The position numbers and the translations under genes are program-made. Below, piece after piece: positions 9,759-18,592 of a stretch of DNA of 64,000 bases. This stretch comes from Arthrobacter globiformis (GTDB lineage: Bacteria > Actinomycetota > Actinomycetes > Actinomycetales > Micrococcaceae), in the NCBI RefSeq assembly GCF_030817195.1, contig NZ_JAUSYZ010000001.1, positions 124,001 through 188,000 on the forward strand, in the 5' to 3' direction. The notes under the pieces are model-generated. The model did not search any database. It saw only the letters and a program-made list of their open reading frames with translations, and was not told the DNA's origin. Within the stretch, counting starts at the first letter, position 1; each line of letters begins with the position of its first letter.

Positions 9759-9821
9759 ACCCATCGCCCTCACCCAATTAGCCCCCAGCAACAAATCAGC
9801 TTCCCAGTCAGGAGGACAACG

Positions 9822-11243
9822 ATGTCCCGCATTCCCCAACTTGTCATCACCAACGGCACCGTGGTCAACAGTTTTGGCCGCCGGCACGCCCACATCGTGG
9901 TGGTGGACGGCAAGATCAGCCAGCTCGTCGACGCCACGGAACCCGCGCCCGACGCCGAACGCACCATCGACGCCACCGGCCAGCTGGTGATCCCCGGCGG
10001 CGTGGACGGGCACTGCCACGTGGCCCAGGTAACCGGCCGGTTCCGCACCCTGGACGATTACCGGACCACCTCTACCGCTGCCCTGTGGGGCGGCACCACC
10101 ACCATCATCGACTTCGGCATCCCGCGCGACGCCCGCGAAACCCCGCTTGAAGCCGTGCTCAACAAGAAGGCACTGGCGCAGGAGTCACGCTGCGATGTGG
10201 CACTGCACGGGTCCGTGGTCAGCTGGGATGAGACCGTGCCGTGGCAGCTCGAGCAGCTCGCCGCCGAGGGCGTCCGCTCCGTGAAGATGTACACCACCAA
10301 CCGCGGCACCACCATGGCGGACGGGGACACCATCCTGAAGGTGATGCGCGAAATGGTCCGGCTGGACGGGCTCACCTACATCCACGCCGAGCACGACCCC
10401 ATCATCGCGGACTGTACGGCGCAGCACGCCGACGACGGCAGGATCGGCATCGAGCACCTGCACCGCACGCGCCCCGAGCTTGCCGAGGAAACCTCTGTCA
10501 AGGAAACCCTGGCCATGGCCCAGTACACGAAGGCACCGGTGTACTTCGTCCACCAGTCCACGCCCGGCGCCGTCGACCTGGTCAGCGAGGCCCGTGCCCA
10601 CGGTCAGGAGGCCTACTCGGAAACATGCCCGCACTACCTCGCGCTCGACGACACGGTGTACGGCTCGGCGTTCCCGGAGTGGTACGCCTGCTGCCCGCCG
10701 ATGCGCAGCCCGGAAACGGTCGCGGCGCTGAAGCAGCGGCTGGCCGGCGGCGCCATCCACACCGTCTCCTCGGACCACTCCTGCTACGACCTGACCCAGA
10801 AGCGGGAACGCACCGACGACGTCCGCGCCATGCCGCACGGCCTCCCGGGCGTGGAAACCCGCATGCCCGTCGCGTTCACGGTCATGGCCGAATCCGGCAG
10901 CAGCGTGGAGGACTTCGTGGAGGTCTTCTCCGCCGGACCGGCCCGCATCAACGCCCTGCCCGGCAAGGGCTCCATCGCCGAGGGCTTCGACGCCGACCTG
11001 GTGCTCTTCGATCCTTCAGTTCGGCGGACCGTGGACGGCGGCGCGCTGCACATGGGCACCGACTTCTCGCCTTTTGACGGCCGAACGCTGGCCGGCTGGC
11101 CCGCCGTCGTGGTTTCAACCGGCCGCGTAGTACTGGACCAGGAGGGGTTCCACGATCCAGGCGCCGTGGGCCGCTTCGTGTCCCGGAACGGGTTCCGGGA
11201 ACACCTTGCCGCCGCTGCCGACCTGTCCGCCGCGACCCTCTAG
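9822..11243 (+). CDS. Dihydropyrimidinase/D-hydantoinase-like cyclic amidohydrolase
   Basis: 473 residues, the usual length. All metal ligands of the family are in register: His64 and His66 in GGVDGHCHV, Lys155 (carbamylated lysine position) in RSVKMYT, His188, His244 in YFVHQST, and Asp318 in SSDHSCYD. The enzyme would bind two metals and open a cyclic amide or imide ring (hydantoin, dihydropyrimidine, succinimide or maleimide type). ATG at 9822 follows CAGGAGGAC. HCHV and SDHSCYD differ from the commoner HTHL and TDHCPF, so substrate range may differ. It forms the core of the island with the amidase and two racemase-superfamily proteins. Confidence 0.9.
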   Translation: MSRIPQLVITNGTVVNSFGRRHAHIVVVDGKISQLVDATEPAPDAERTIDATGQLVIPGGVDGHCHVAQVTGRFRTLDDYRTTSTAALWGGTTTIIDFGIPRDARETPLEAVLNKKALAQESRCDVALHGSVVSWDETVPWQLEQLAAEGVRSVKMYTTNRGTTMADGDTILKVMREMVRLDGLTYIHAEHDPIIADCTAQHADDGRIGIEHLHRTRPELAEETSVKETLAMAQYTKAPVYFVHQSTPGAVDLVSEARAHGQEAYSETCPHYLALDDTVYGSAFPEWYACCPPMRSPETVAALKQRLAGGAIHTVSSDHSCYDLTQKRERTDDVRAMPHGLPGVETRMPVAFTVMAESGSSVEDFVEVFSAGPARINALPGKGSIAEGFDADLVLFDPSVRRTVDGGALHMGTDFSPFDGRTLAGWPAVVVSTGRVVLDQEGFHDPGAVGRFVSRNGFREHLAAAADLSAATL

Positions 11244-11252
11244 GAGCACTCG

Positions 11253-11990
11253 TTGAACCGCCACACCCCGCCTGCCCGCCCCACCCGGATCGGCATGATC
11301 GTGCCGTCCTCCAACACCTGCCTGGAACCCCAGAGCTACCGCATCCTGGGTGACCGCTCCGACGTCACCATTCACTTCACCCGGATTCCGGTCACCCGGA
11401 TCGCACTGGACGATTCGTCGGACAGGCAGTTCGACCCCGCCGTCATGCGCGAGGCGGCCAGGCTGCTGGCGACGGCGGACGTGGACGTGATCGCGTGGAA
11501 CGGCACCTCAGGATCGTGGCTGGGGTCCACGCACGACCGCGACCTCATCCTTGAAATCACGGACGCCACCGGCATCCCCGCCACGACGTCCACGCTCGCA
11601 TACCTCGAGGCCTTCCAGTCCTTCGGCATCGAGAGGATCGGGCTATTCACGCCATACACGCAGGACGTCAATGAGGCCATCATCAGGTCCTATGAGCGGG
11701 ACGGCATCAAAACCGTCAGCCACCGCTGCCTGGGCCTGAGCGACAACGAGTCCTTCGGCCGGGTGACCGATGATGAAATGCGTCCCGGCTCCCTGGAACT
11801 CGCGGCCGACGCTCCTGATGCGCTGATCTACCTCTGCACCAACCTGTACGGCGCCAACATCGCGGCTGAAATCGAGGCGGGAACGGGCGTACCGGTCCTG
11901 GATTCGGCTGCCGTGACGCTGTGGCACTGCCTGAAACTTGCCGGCTCACCCTTGCTCGCACCAAGGTGGGGCCGGCTCCTCGGGAACTGA
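11253..11990 (+). CDS. Maleate isomerase/arylmalonate decarboxylase-like protein
   Basis: 245 residues. TTG at 11253 is the likely start: AGGAG (11242-11246) overlaps the stop of the upstream gene and no ATG is better placed. The family landmarks are IGMIVPSSNTCLEP, WNGTSGSW and YLCTNLYGANIAAEIE. Maleate isomerases use Cys in the first CTSG motif; here that position is Gly84, while the second Cys (Cys195 in LCTN) is kept. That Gly/Cys pattern is the one found in arylmalonate decarboxylase. A cofactor-free decarboxylase or an atypical isomerase is therefore more likely than a racemase. It is the last gene of the operon. Confidence 0.8.
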   Translation: MNRHTPPARPTRIGMIVPSSNTCLEPQSYRILGDRSDVTIHFTRIPVTRIALDDSSDRQFDPAVMREAARLLATADVDVIAWNGTSGSWLGSTHDRDLILEITDATGIPATTSTLAYLEAFQSFGIERIGLFTPYTQDVNEAIIRSYERDGIKTVSHRCLGLSDNESFGRVTDDEMRPGSLELAADAPDALIYLCTNLYGANIAAEIEAGTGVPVLDSAAVTLWHCLKLAGSPLLAPRWGRLLGN

Positions 11991-12075
11991 CGCGCCTGTC
12001 CATATCGGCCAGGCCCGGGCACTCCCAACCCCGGGGTGCTCTCCCTTCCGGAGCGGATCTACACCCGGATCGGGT

Positions 12076-12993
12076 CTACATCCGGACTTTGAGCGCCCCG
12101 GGCTCCACCCAAATGGACAGCTGCTTGACGGCGCCCACATGGTCGCCGTCGAGCTGGAACTCCTCCTCGTGCTCCAGGGTGACCTCGATCCTCTTGCCCT
12201 GGAAGTACTCCGCGGATTCCTTCTCGTTCTTCCTGCGGCCGAAAATGCCTGCCGCGACGCCGAGCCAGCCAAAGCGGCCGCGAGGGGCCAGGATCAGCAC
12301 GTCCACGATGCCGTCGTCGATCTTCGCCTCGGGGAAAATCTCGATGCCGCCCATGATCCGGCCGCAGTTGCCGGCCATGACACTCCGGATGCGGCGCTTA
12401 ACCGGATGCTTGTCGTCCACCTTGATGGTGGCCCTGACCGGCTTACCCGGGAGCTTGCGGATCCCGGCCTCGACGTAGGCGAGCCAGCCCATGCGGTCCT
12501 TCAGCGCGTCCACAGTGTCCGCCATGATCGCGGCGTCGTAGCCCACGCCGGCCATCACCAGGAAGACTTTCTCGTCGTCGGACCCGTCAAAGGTGGTCCT
12601 GGCGACGTCAACCGTGCGGTCGGTGCCGTTCAGGACGTCGTACGCGGCGGAAACGGGATCCGTGATGTCCACGCCCATGTTGCGGGCCAGCAGGTTGCCC
12701 GTGCCCAGCGGCACCATTCCCATGGGCGTTCCGGTGCCGGCCAGCGCCTCAGCCACGCACCGCACGGTACCGTCGCCGCCGGCGGCAATAACGACGTCGA
12801 CCCCCGCCTCCAGCGCCTCGCGGGCTTGGCCTACACCCGGGTCTTCGACCGTGGTTTCCAGCCACATCGGTTCGGCCCAGCCCTGCGTGTCGCACAGCCG
12901 GACCAGCGAGGCGCGGAGATCGGCGCCAACAGCCTTGGCGGGGTTGACCACCACGGCTGCCCGTGGCGGCGAGGAAGCATTCTGGGCTGTCAT
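12076..12993 (-). CDS. Diacylglycerol kinase-like lipid kinase (DAGK catalytic domain)
   Basis: 305 residues. The N-terminal DAGK/YegS nucleotide-binding domain has VVVNPAKA near the start, AAGGDGTVRCVAEAL (GGDGT motif) and PLGTGNLLARNMGV. The C-terminal beta-sandwich ends with EFQLDGDHVG, where family members carry conserved Asp/Gly. Such enzymes phosphorylate lipid alcohols such as diacylglycerol at the membrane. ATG at 12993 follows AAGGAC; upstream in-frame sequence to 13074 is not conserved-looking. It is convergent with the hydantoinase-type operon. Confidence 0.85.
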   Translation of the reverse strand: MTAQNASSPPRAAVVVNPAKAVGADLRASLVRLCDTQGWAEPMWLETTVEDPGVGQAREALEAGVDVVIAAGGDGTVRCVAEALAGTGTPMGMVPLGTGNLLARNMGVDITDPVSAAYDVLNGTDRTVDVARTTFDGSDDEKVFLVMAGVGYDAAIMADTVDALKDRMGWLAYVEAGIRKLPGKPVRATIKVDDKHPVKRRIRSVMAGNCGRIMGGIEIFPEAKIDDGIVDVLILAPRGRFGWLGVAAGIFGRRKNEKESAEYFQGKRIEVTLEHEEEFQLDGDHVGAVKQLSIWVEPGALKVRM

Positions 12994-13156
12994 GGTGTCC
13001 TTCGGCTGCTGCGGGCGGCGGGCCCGAAAGCCCCGGAACTCAAATCGTAACCGCGTTCGCGAAATATGGGGCACGACCCGATCAATCCGGCTGATACTTG
13101 CGAGCGCGATCGGCGCGGCCGGCGACCCTCAGCGCGCCCTCTTCAGCCCGCCGTCT

Positions 13157-14474
13157 TCAGCCTGCCGACTTCAGCCTGCCGCCTCCGCGGCGGTCCAGGA
13201 CCGATGCCCCGGCACTGGCCAGGATGAGTGCGGCGGCAAGGAACAGGGGAAGCTGCGGCTCCCCTGTCATGACGACGCCGGCCGCGGCTGTTCCGGCTGA
13301 CCCGGCGGCGATCTTGAGGGCACCAACCCAAACGAACACCTGCCCCCGGACCTGCGGCGGGGCAAACTCACTGCGGGCGGCTAGGGTCGCCGCGAAGAAG
13401 TACGAGTTCATGATGCCCGCAACTGCGTAGGCGGCGACGGCAGGCGCAAAGGACCCGGACAACGCGGCGACGGCCAGCGCCGCGGCGACGAATCCCGCGA
13501 GGACGCGTCACCAGTCGGTCCGCGTCGCCCCGCAGCGGGCGGCACATCACTCCGGCCGAACCGGCCAGGCCGCCCAGCCCGTAAGCCGCCGTCAGGACGC
13601 CGGCGGCTGCTGGCTGGACCTGGAACATGGCGGTGGAGGCGACGGCCGCGATGGGAAGGGCAGCCACGGAGAACGCCACCGTGATGGTCAGGTACAGCAT
13701 CCTCCGAAGGCGGCCCGAGACAGCCATGAGCCGCAGGGTCTGGACCGGCCTCGGAACCTCGGCTGCCACTGCTGCGGGAGGAACATGGGGCAGCAGTCGA
13801 ACGACGCCGGCAGCCACGAAGGTGGCCGCCGCCAGGATCAGCGCGGCTACAGTGGGTCCGGCCCAGGCGGAGACGGCGGCCACGACGCTCGGGCCGATGG
13901 TCCCTCCGATTCCGTAGGTGGCCACATCCCAGCCTTGGGCACGGCGCTGGCTGACCTGGTCCGGGCCGGCGATCGCCGGTAGGCGGCTGCTGATGCCGCC
14001 GGTCAGCAGCGGCCCGACCAGCCCCGAAACCACCAGCAGAACGCCGGTGACCGCCGGCCAGGTCACCGGGTACAGCAGCACGGCGGCCGCCAGCGTGGCG
14101 CCATGGACGACGCACGCCCACGCGATCAGGACGCGCCCGTCACGGCAGGAGTCCAGGCTTCGCGCCACGAGCGGCCCCAGCAGGTGCGGCGCGGTGATGC
14201 AGGCGCCGAGCAGGCCGGCAAGCCAGCCCGGCGCCCCGCTTGTTGTGGCCATGAGGACAATTGCCACCACCGCTCCGCCGTCGGCGGTGCGTGCCAGCGT
14301 CGCGGCCGCCACGTAGCGGACCAATCCTCCGCGGGCCGATCCTCCGCGGGCCGGGGCCAGGTCCGGGGTCTGTTTCGTCGGCGCGTCTTGCTCTACCCGT
14401 GCTTGTTGTCCCACTCGTGCTTGTTGCTCCGCCCGTGCTTGTTGCTCTGCGGTACCGCGGTTCAGGCTGCCCAT
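13157..14474 (-). pseudogene. MFS transporter with a frameshift near its 3' end
   Basis: The minus-strand frame from 14474 encodes a 10-12 helix MFS protein (LGPLVARSL, GLVGPLLTGGISSRL, AYGLGGLAGSAGVMCRPLRG) but after DRLVTR, near 13503-13510, it turns into arginine-rich sequence and stops at 13368. The neighbouring frame continues as VLAGFVAAALAVAALSGSFA and on to the stop at 13157, a normal last pair of helices. One extra base in the GC-rich tract explains it. The N-terminus has a Gln/Ala/Arg repeat (QQAR units). It starts 11 bases after the DapA-like gene stop, so it is probably its carrier. Decay or a sequencing error cannot be told apart here. Confidence 0.8.
14394..14447 (-). repeat. 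Three 18-bp tandem repeats encoding QQAR units
   Basis: Units at 14394-14411, 14412-14429 and 14430-14447 share the core CGTGCTTGTTG. On the coding (minus) strand they give the EQQAR/GQQAR/EQQAR run at the hydrophilic N-terminus of the MFS protein. A multiple of three bases keeps the frame when copy number changes. Confidence 0.8.
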
Positions 14475-14485
14475 GCGGTACCTGC

Positions 14486-15409
14486 TCAGGCACCCAGTCC
14501 GCTGAGCCGCAGGGCTTCCTCGACCCGGGTGCGGCCCTCACCATCGAGGCTTTTCAGTGGGCGGGGCAGGCACGGCGCCTCCACGAAGCCCAGCACTTCG
14601 GCCATGGTGGCAGCGACGCGCAGGCTTCCGTACGTACGGAAGAGCTCCCACACCGGTCCCAGCGCCGCAGATGCCTCCAGCGCCAAGTCACCCTGGCCGG
14701 TCTGGCCAACCTGGCCGGTCTGGTCACCTCGGCCGGTGTGGGCAAGATCAACGATCGCCCTGGCGGTTTTGGGAAACAGGCCGGCGATAACCGAATACCA
14801 AACGTCGCACCCGGCCAGAAGTGCCTCCACTGCAGCCCAGTCGCCGCTGACGCCCAGGGATACGCCTCCGGGAACTGCGGCGCGGAGGCTCGCGATGCGT
14901 TCGGCGGCCTGACCCGGACCCGGGGGCGGGAACTTGATCGATGCGATGCCGGGAAGTTCGGCGATCCGGCCATGGAGTTCGTCGGAGAAGGTGAACCCTG
15001 TGGTGGCCGGGTTGTCATAGACGGCAATCGGCAGATCCGACGCGGACGATACATCGCAGTAGAGCCGGTAGACCTCGTCCTCGCTGAGCCGCTGATACGA
15101 GACAGGAGCCAGCAGCAGGCCGGAGGCGCCCGCCGCCTGGGCATCCTCGACGCAGTCCAGCACGTCACGGGTGCGCATGGCGCCGACACCCGCCACCACC
15201 GGAGTTCCCTGGGCAGCATCAACGGCAGCCTCCACCACCTTGCGGCGTTCCCCGCGCAGCAGATAGGTGTAGATACCGGTCGAACCCAGCACACTGATGT
15301 TGTCCACGCCGGCATCGACGCACCGCGCAACCAGCCGAACCAGTGCGGTTTCGTCGACGTCGTCCCCGGCGAGCGGAGTCAGGGGAAAAGCACAAAGGCC
15401 GGTAAACAC
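14486..15409 (-). CDS. Dihydrodipicolinate synthase (DapA) family lyase/aldolase
   Basis: 307 residues. Schiff-base Lys lies in SIKFPPPG and the conserved Tyr in AVYDNPATTGF. The GTTGE motif of true DapA is GSTGI here, arguing for another member of the N-acetylneuraminate lyase superfamily (pyruvate-dependent aldolase or sugar-acid dehydratase) rather than lysine synthesis. A low-complexity insert TGRGDQTGQVGQTGQGD (about 224-240) is unusual and matches a local repeat in the DNA. GTG at 15409 has GAGAGGA upstream. It is divergent from a MocR regulator and followed by an MFS gene, suggesting a small regulated uptake/catabolic unit. Confidence 0.82.
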   Translation of the reverse strand: MFTGLCAFPLTPLAGDDVDETALVRLVARCVDAGVDNISVLGSTGIYTYLLRGERRKVVEAAVDAAQGTPVVAGVGAMRTRDVLDCVEDAQAAGASGLLLAPVSYQRLSEDEVYRLYCDVSSASDLPIAVYDNPATTGFTFSDELHGRIAELPGIASIKFPPPGPGQAAERIASLRAAVPGGVSLGVSGDWAAVEALLAGCDVWYSVIAGLFPKTARAIVDLAHTGRGDQTGQVGQTGQGDLALEASAALGPVWELFRTYGSLRVAATMAEVLGFVEAPCLPRPLKSLDGEGRTRVEEALRLSGLGA

Positions 15410-15466
15410 GAGGCGTGTCCTCTCTTCAGTTCAGCTTAGGTTTCTCCCTTCATGCTCACAGCCGGA

Positions 15467-15511
15467 TTGGTCCTAACATAGATCCAAGAATCCACGATTC
15501 AGGAGGACCAA
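15467..15511. promoter_or_regulatory. Inverted TTGGTCCT repeat between the DapA-like and MocR genes
   Basis: TTGGTCCT (15467-15474) and its perfect inverse AGGACCAA (15504-15511) are 29 bp apart; a related half-site GATCCAA lies between them (15482-15488). The right arm covers the MocR ribosome binding site. MocR-type regulators often bind such spaced half-sites in the divergent region, which would give autoregulation plus control of the lyase gene. Confidence 0.55.
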
Positions 15512-15512
15512 G

Positions 15513-16922
15513 ATCGAAGCCGAACTGCCGCTGGTGCTGGACCACCAGAGCCGCGTTCCGCTTGCCTCCCAGCTGGTTGTCCGGCTGAGGGACGCCATCC
15601 TTAACGGAACCCTGAGGCCGGAGCACACCCTGCCGGCTTCGCGGCGACTTGCCGCCGGGCTTGGTGTCTCCCGCGGAGTGGTGGTGCGCGCCTATGAGCA
15701 GCTTGCCGGCGAAGGGTTCCTGGAAAGCCGGGGCTCGGGCGGCACCCGCGTGACGGTACGCTCCGACGGCCTGGGCGTGGCGCCGCTAGGCACTCAGGCC
15801 GTGTCCGGCATGGAGCCAACCGCAACGATCGACCTCACACCGGGACGGCCGTCCGGCGCGCCGTTCCGTGACCGCGACTGGCGGGCCGCGTGGCGGACGG
15901 CCGTTGCCGAGCCGGTGGAAGTGGAGATTCCGGCCATTTTGGGCACTCCGGGCCTTCGCGCTGCCGTGGCCGAGCACCTCGCCGCGTCCCGCGGACTTAC
16001 GGTGAGTGCTGACGACGTCGTCATCACAGCCGGTACCAGTGACGCCCTGCAGCTGATCGTCACGGCACTCCGCGGCGCGGCGGACCGGCCCCGCGTGCTG
16101 ATGGAGGACCCCGGCTATCCCACGGCCAGGCGGGTGCTTTCCGCGGCGGGCGCCGCGGTGGAAACCCTTCCGGTTGCCGACGACGGGCTGGAAGCGGCAC
16201 AGCTTGCGGCCATCGATCCCCGCCCTGACGCCATCCTGGTAACTCCCAGCCACCAGTACCCCCTGGGCGGCCGGATGCCGGTGAAGGAAAGGCTGGCTCT
16301 GCTGGCCTGGGCTGAAGCCAACCGGGTGGTCATCCTCGAGGACGACTATGACAGTGAATTCCGGCACCGGCGGATGCCCCTGCCCGCCTTGGCCTCGCTG
16401 CCCTCCGCTGCCGAAGTCGTCCTGGTGGGCACCTTCTCAAAGTCGCTGAGCCCGTGGCTGCGGTGCGGCTACCTTGTGGTTCGCGGCACCTCCGGGCAGC
16501 GCCTCAAGGATGCACGGCTTGACCTCGGCACACCTGTTTCCGGGGTACTGCAGTCTGCCCTCGCCCATTACATTGCGGGCGGAGGCCTCGCACGGCACAT
16601 CGCCCGGGCGCGGCGCCAGTACACGCACCGCCGCGAACTGCTGCTCCACCGGCTCGGAGAACGGGCAGACGTCCACTTGGCGGCCTTGGACGGCGGCCTG
16701 CACGCCGTCATCCGACTTCAGCCGAACGTTCCTGCCGAGCGTGTGGCCGAGGAAGCGCTGGGGCTGGGGGTGCGGCTTGCGACATTGGCGAGCTATTTTT
16801 CAGAACGACCACCGGAAAACGGCCTCGTCATCGGATACGGCGCCCCGACCGATCTGCAGCTTGCCCGTGCACTGGACATCATCGCCGGGATACTCGACCG
16901 GATGGCTGGGGACAGCGGATAA
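15513..16922 (+). CDS. MocR-type regulator (GntR winged helix plus PLP aminotransferase domain)
   Basis: About 469 residues. Winged helix near 20-85 (PASRRLAAGLGVSRGVVVRAY), linker, then a fold-type I aminotransferase domain with VITAGTSDALQL, EDDYDSEFRH and the PLP lysine in GTFSKSLSPWLRCGY. Such proteins sense PLP or an amino compound. Start is odd: AGGAGGA at 15501-15507 is perfectly spaced for the ATC codon at 15513, which begins the conserved IEAELPLVLDHQSRVPL segment; no ATG, GTG or TTG lies between the upstream stop (15474) and GTG 15534, which would be 27 bases from the site and cut the conserved start. ATC initiation or a base error (ATG) is inferred. Confidence 0.85.
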   Translation: MEAELPLVLDHQSRVPLASQLVVRLRDAILNGTLRPEHTLPASRRLAAGLGVSRGVVVRAYEQLAGEGFLESRGSGGTRVTVRSDGLGVAPLGTQAVSGMEPTATIDLTPGRPSGAPFRDRDWRAAWRTAVAEPVEVEIPAILGTPGLRAAVAEHLAASRGLTVSADDVVITAGTSDALQLIVTALRGAADRPRVLMEDPGYPTARRVLSAAGAAVETLPVADDGLEAAQLAAIDPRPDAILVTPSHQYPLGGRMPVKERLALLAWAEANRVVILEDDYDSEFRHRRMPLPALASLPSAAEVVLVGTFSKSLSPWLRCGYLVVRGTSGQRLKDARLDLGTPVSGVLQSALAHYIAGGGLARHIARARRQYTHRRELLLHRLGERADVHLAALDGGLHAVIRLQPNVPAERVAEEALGLGVRLATLASYFSERPPENGLVIGYGAPTDLQLARALDIIAGILDRMAGDSG

Positions 16923-16974
16923 CGGAGGCGCCGCGGCTGCCGGCAACGCCGCCGTCGGTCTTTCGTTGCGAGCG

Positions 16975-17580
16975 TCAGTGCCCGGTTGCCAGGACGACGG
17001 CCAGGGTAAGCATGAGCAGGGCGACGCCGCCGTCGAGGATGCGCCACGACGCCGGCCGCGCGAAAAAGCCGCTGAGTCCGCGCGCCCCGTAGCCGATCAG
17101 GGGAAACCAGAGGGCGCTGCCGACGGCGGCCCCGGCCCCGAAGAGCCACTTCCCGGAACCACCGTGGGCGTTGGCGAGCGAGCCCAGCAGCACCAGCGTG
17201 TCAAGGTACACGTGGGGGTTGAGCCAGGTGATGGCAGCGGCGGTGAGTACAGCCGACCAGACAGTTCCCTTGCCGGGAGAATCCGCCGCCTTTAGGGTCC
17301 CGGGGCGCAAGGCGCGCCGTGCGGCGAAAACGGCGTAGGCGAGAAGGAACGCGACACCGAACCAGCGCACCACCGCGAGCAGGACCGGTGCGCCCTGGAT
17401 GAGCGCGCCGATTCCCGCGACGCCGGCGAGAATCAGGAGCGCGTCGCTGAGGAGGCACACCAGGACGACCGGCAGGACACCCTCACGCTTGAGGCCCTGC
17501 CGCAAGACGAATGCGTTCTGCGCTCCGATGGCGACAATCAGGCTGAGGCCGGCTCCTAGGCCGGTGAGGAAGGGAAGCAT
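16975..17580 (-). CDS. lysE: LysE/ArgO family basic amino acid exporter
   Basis: 201 residues with about six membrane segments. It opens with GLGAGLSLIVAIGAQNAFVLRQGLKRE, the LysE/RhtB family signature, and has TWLNPHVYLDTLVLLGS in the middle helix, typical of the LysE branch that exports lysine and arginine. It is divergent from the LysG/ArgP-like regulator across a 69-bp AT-rich gap, the arrangement known from Corynebacterium lysE-lysG. Expression is expected when basic amino acids accumulate. Confidence 0.88.
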   Translation of the reverse strand: MLPFLTGLGAGLSLIVAIGAQNAFVLRQGLKREGVLPVVLVCLLSDALLILAGVAGIGALIQGAPVLLAVVRWFGVAFLLAYAVFAARRALRPGTLKAADSPGKGTVWSAVLTAAAITWLNPHVYLDTLVLLGSLANAHGGSGKWLFGAGAAVGSALWFPLIGYGARGLSGFFARPASWRILDGGVALLMLTLAVVLATGH

Positions 17581-17649
17581 TCTTCGAAGGTACGGTTCGA
17601 AAATCTGAAAAGCAATTCACTTTTTCTGCATTTGCATTAGAATTTCTTC

Positions 17650-18558
17650 ATGGAACTCGCCCAGCTCAGAGCCCTTGCCGCCGTCGTCGACCACGAGACC
17701 TTCGACGCCGCCGCGGGGGAACTCCGCCTCACTCCCTCGGCCGTTAGCCAGCGCATCAAGGCGCTCGAACGCTCCGTGGGCAGTGTGCTGGTGCGGCGCC
17801 TCAAGCCTGTTCGCCCAACGCCTGCGGGCGAACAGCTCCTCCGCTCCGCGCGCCAACTCCTGCTCCTCGCCGACGAGGCGGTCCTCGCCCTCCGCGGGAC
17901 CGGGCCCGCAGAGGGGGAAGCCGGCGGTGCGCCGCCCAGCGCCGACCGGCTGCGGGTTCCCATTGTGGCCAACGCGGACTCCATCGCGACGTGGCTGCCG
18001 GCGGCCTACCGGGAGATCGCACTCGGCGGCCGCGTGGCCCTCGAGCTCTTGCGCGACGACGAACACTCGACAGCCGACCTGCTGCGGTCCGGCGACGCCG
18101 TCGGAGCAATCACCGCGGATCCCCGGCCGGTGCAGGGGTGCACCCTCCGGCCGCTCGGCACCATGGTGTACCGGGCCAAGGCGTCACGCGATTTCGCGGC
18201 CCGCTGGTTCCCGGACGGCCCCACGCCGGAGGCCCTCGCCGCCGCCCCCGTCATGCAGTACGACCGGAAGGACACGCACCAGCTCGCTGCTCTCGCGCGC
18301 GTCGCGCCGGACGCCACGCCCCCGCAGCACTTTATTCCCGATTCAGTTCAGTTCGTCGAGTCGATTCACGCGGGCCTGGGCTGGGGCATGGTGCCTGACC
18401 AACAGGACCCCGAGAACACGCTGGTAGAGCTCGACCCGGGGTGGAGCGAGGACCTGAGGCTCTTCTGGCAGGTGTGGACGCTGGACTCGCCGGGCCTCGC
18501 GGAGGTGACGAACGCCGTCGTCCGCGCCGCGCAAACCCTGCCGCCGCACCGGAACTAG
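17650..18558 (+). CDS. lysG: LysR-family regulator, LysG/ArgP type
   Basis: 302 residues. An N-terminal winged helix (about 1-60; LTPSAVSQRIKALERSVGSVLVRR) precedes a periplasmic-binding-like effector domain. The sequence around DSIATWLPAAYREIA and GAITADPRPVQGC is characteristic of LysG/ArgP (IciA) proteins. It is paired head-to-head with the exporter gene and would activate it with lysine or arginine as effector; the intergenic region (17581-17649) is markedly AT-rich and must hold both promoters. Confidence 0.88.
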   Translation: MELAQLRALAAVVDHETFDAAAGELRLTPSAVSQRIKALERSVGSVLVRRLKPVRPTPAGEQLLRSARQLLLLADEAVLALRGTGPAEGEAGGAPPSADRLRVPIVANADSIATWLPAAYREIALGGRVALELLRDDEHSTADLLRSGDAVGAITADPRPVQGCTLRPLGTMVYRAKASRDFAARWFPDGPTPEALAAAPVMQYDRKDTHQLAALARVAPDATPPQHFIPDSVQFVESIHAGLGWGMVPDQQDPENTLVELDPGWSEDLRLFWQVWTLDSPGLAEVTNAVVRAAQTLPPHRN

Positions 18559-18592
18559 TTTCGGTGGATCCAGTTTCGGTGCGGCGGGGCCT

